The notes under the pieces are model-generated. The model was not told where the DNA came from. It worked only from the letters and a program-made list of their open reading frames with translations, and searched no databases. A DNA stretch of 64,000 nt from Actinomadura spongiicola (GTDB lineage: Bacteria; Actinomycetota; Actinomycetes; Streptosporangiales; Streptosporangiaceae). Location of the stretch: contig NZ_QVNQ01000001.1 in NCBI RefSeq assembly GCF_003432485.1, positions 434,001 to 498,000 on the forward strand, given 5' to 3'. Below are positions 63,584 to 64,000 of this stretch, piece after piece. Each line of letters begins with the position of its first letter. Positions within the stretch are counted from its first letter, which is position 1. A program made the position numbers and the translations under genes.

Positions 63584-64000
63584 ATGTCTGGGCTTTCCCT
63601 GTCAAGCCCGGCCAGCGCGGAGGTGGATCTCGGCGGCGGCGACCTTTCTTTGGTCGTCGTCGTCGCCGTGATCGCACTGTTGGCACTGGCCGTCGCCGCG
63701 GGTCTCGTACGTGAGGTACTGGCCGCGGGCCAGGGCACCACGAAGATGCAAGAGATCGCGCGGGCCGTTCAGGTAGGCGCGGGTGCCTATCTGAAACGCC
63801 AGTTCCGAACGGTCGCGGTCTTCGTCGTCCTGATCCCGCTCGTTCTGTTGCTGCTGCCGGCCGACTCCACCGGTGAGCGGATCGGACGGTCGGTCTTCTT
63901 CGTCATCGGTGCGCTGTTCTCGGCCGTCACCGGGTTCACCGGCATGTGGCTGGCGGTCCGGGGCAACGTCCGGGTCGCCGCGGCCGCCCGTGAGGAGGGC
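63584..64000 (+). CDS. hppA: membrane proton-pumping pyrophosphatase HppA, 3' end outside window (partial)
   Basis: The first 139 residues of a membrane-bound H+-translocating pyrophosphatase. A first membrane helix (LSLVVVVAVIALLALAVAAG) is followed by GTTKMQEIARAVQVGAGAYLKRQFRTVAVF, a family signature, then two further helices. The frame is open to the last base. The ATG at 63584 is preceded by GAGGAGG. The enzyme uses pyrophosphate to drive proton export; in Streptomyces it also lies downstream of bldG. Confidence 0.92.
   Translation, partial: MSGLSLSSPASAEVDLGGGDLSLVVVVAVIALLALAVAAGLVREVLAAGQGTTKMQEIARAVQVGAGAYLKRQFRTVAVFVVLIPLVLLLLPADSTGERIGRSVFFVIGALFSAVTGFTGMWLAVRGNVRVAAAAREEG

Overview
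The window is high-GC actinobacterial chromosome, most like a filamentous actinomycete of the Streptosporangiales/Thermomonosporaceae type. The evidence is the strong G/C preference at third codon positions, a WhiB-family regulator, a BldG-type anti-anti-sigma factor, and gene order. From about 18.3 kb to the right end, the order follows the block known in Mycobacterium tuberculosis (metallophosphoesterase, ponA2, whiB4, two ArsA-like ATPases, DUF4177, RidA, MBL hydrolase, crp, nth, NUDIX, marP, ephE, holin-like, acs, ssd, tad genes, helicase). The same block in Streptomyces also carries wblA, crp, bldG with its anti-sigma partner, and the proton-pumping pyrophosphatase.

Bases 1-17020 are a genomic island carrying a 7-deazaguanine DNA modification and restriction (Dpd) system. 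A plus-strand operon encodes a DpdH-like ATPase (cut by the window edge), a small helical protein, a 1470-residue DpdJ-type helicase, a DpdK-type PLD protein and a DpdD-like protein. It converges on a minus-strand operon that makes preQ0 (queC, queE, queD, folE2) and puts it into DNA: a DUF6884/YaaA-like protein, a DpdB, the DNA-guanine transglycosylase DpdA, and a second DpdB. Most genes in both operons overlap or abut. The island lies on the 3' side of a tRNA-Pro gene (17596-17669), a typical integration site. The two DpdB paralogues around DpdA and the extra YaaA-like gene are the unusual parts.

Bases 17.7-45 kb are mainly conserved housekeeping and envelope genes: methyltransferase, metallophosphoesterase, YqeY, PBP1 with PASTA, WblA/WhiB4, DUF418, paired ArsA-like ATPases, an SPFH protein, MFS/MarR, RidA, NUDIX, MBL, Crp, Nth, a MarP-like protease, an epoxide-hydrolase-like protein, a holin-like protein, NhaA, Acs, and a degenerate Fic protein. 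Between 30 and 33 kb there are decayed regulator genes (LysR and HxlR).

Bases 46-58 kb hold a 2-kb gene-free stretch with palindromes, three strong hairpins, a crotonase remnant and degenerate tandem repeats. This is followed by the tad/Flp pilus locus (ssd, tadA, tadB, tadC, DUF4244 pilin, TadE, TadG-like), a secreted Fn3-like membrane protein, an IS remnant, LapA, and a VOC/TetR divergent pair with a clear operator. The right end has an MrfA/Hrq1-type DUF1998 helicase, bldG with its anti-sigma partner, and the start of hppA.

A recurring theme is degenerate tandem duplication next to genes. The 3' ends of the MarR gene, ssd and the Fn3-like gene are each followed by decayed partial copies. 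Multi-copy 100-190 bp repeats fill several spacers, and a 15-bp minisatellite separates acs from nhaA.
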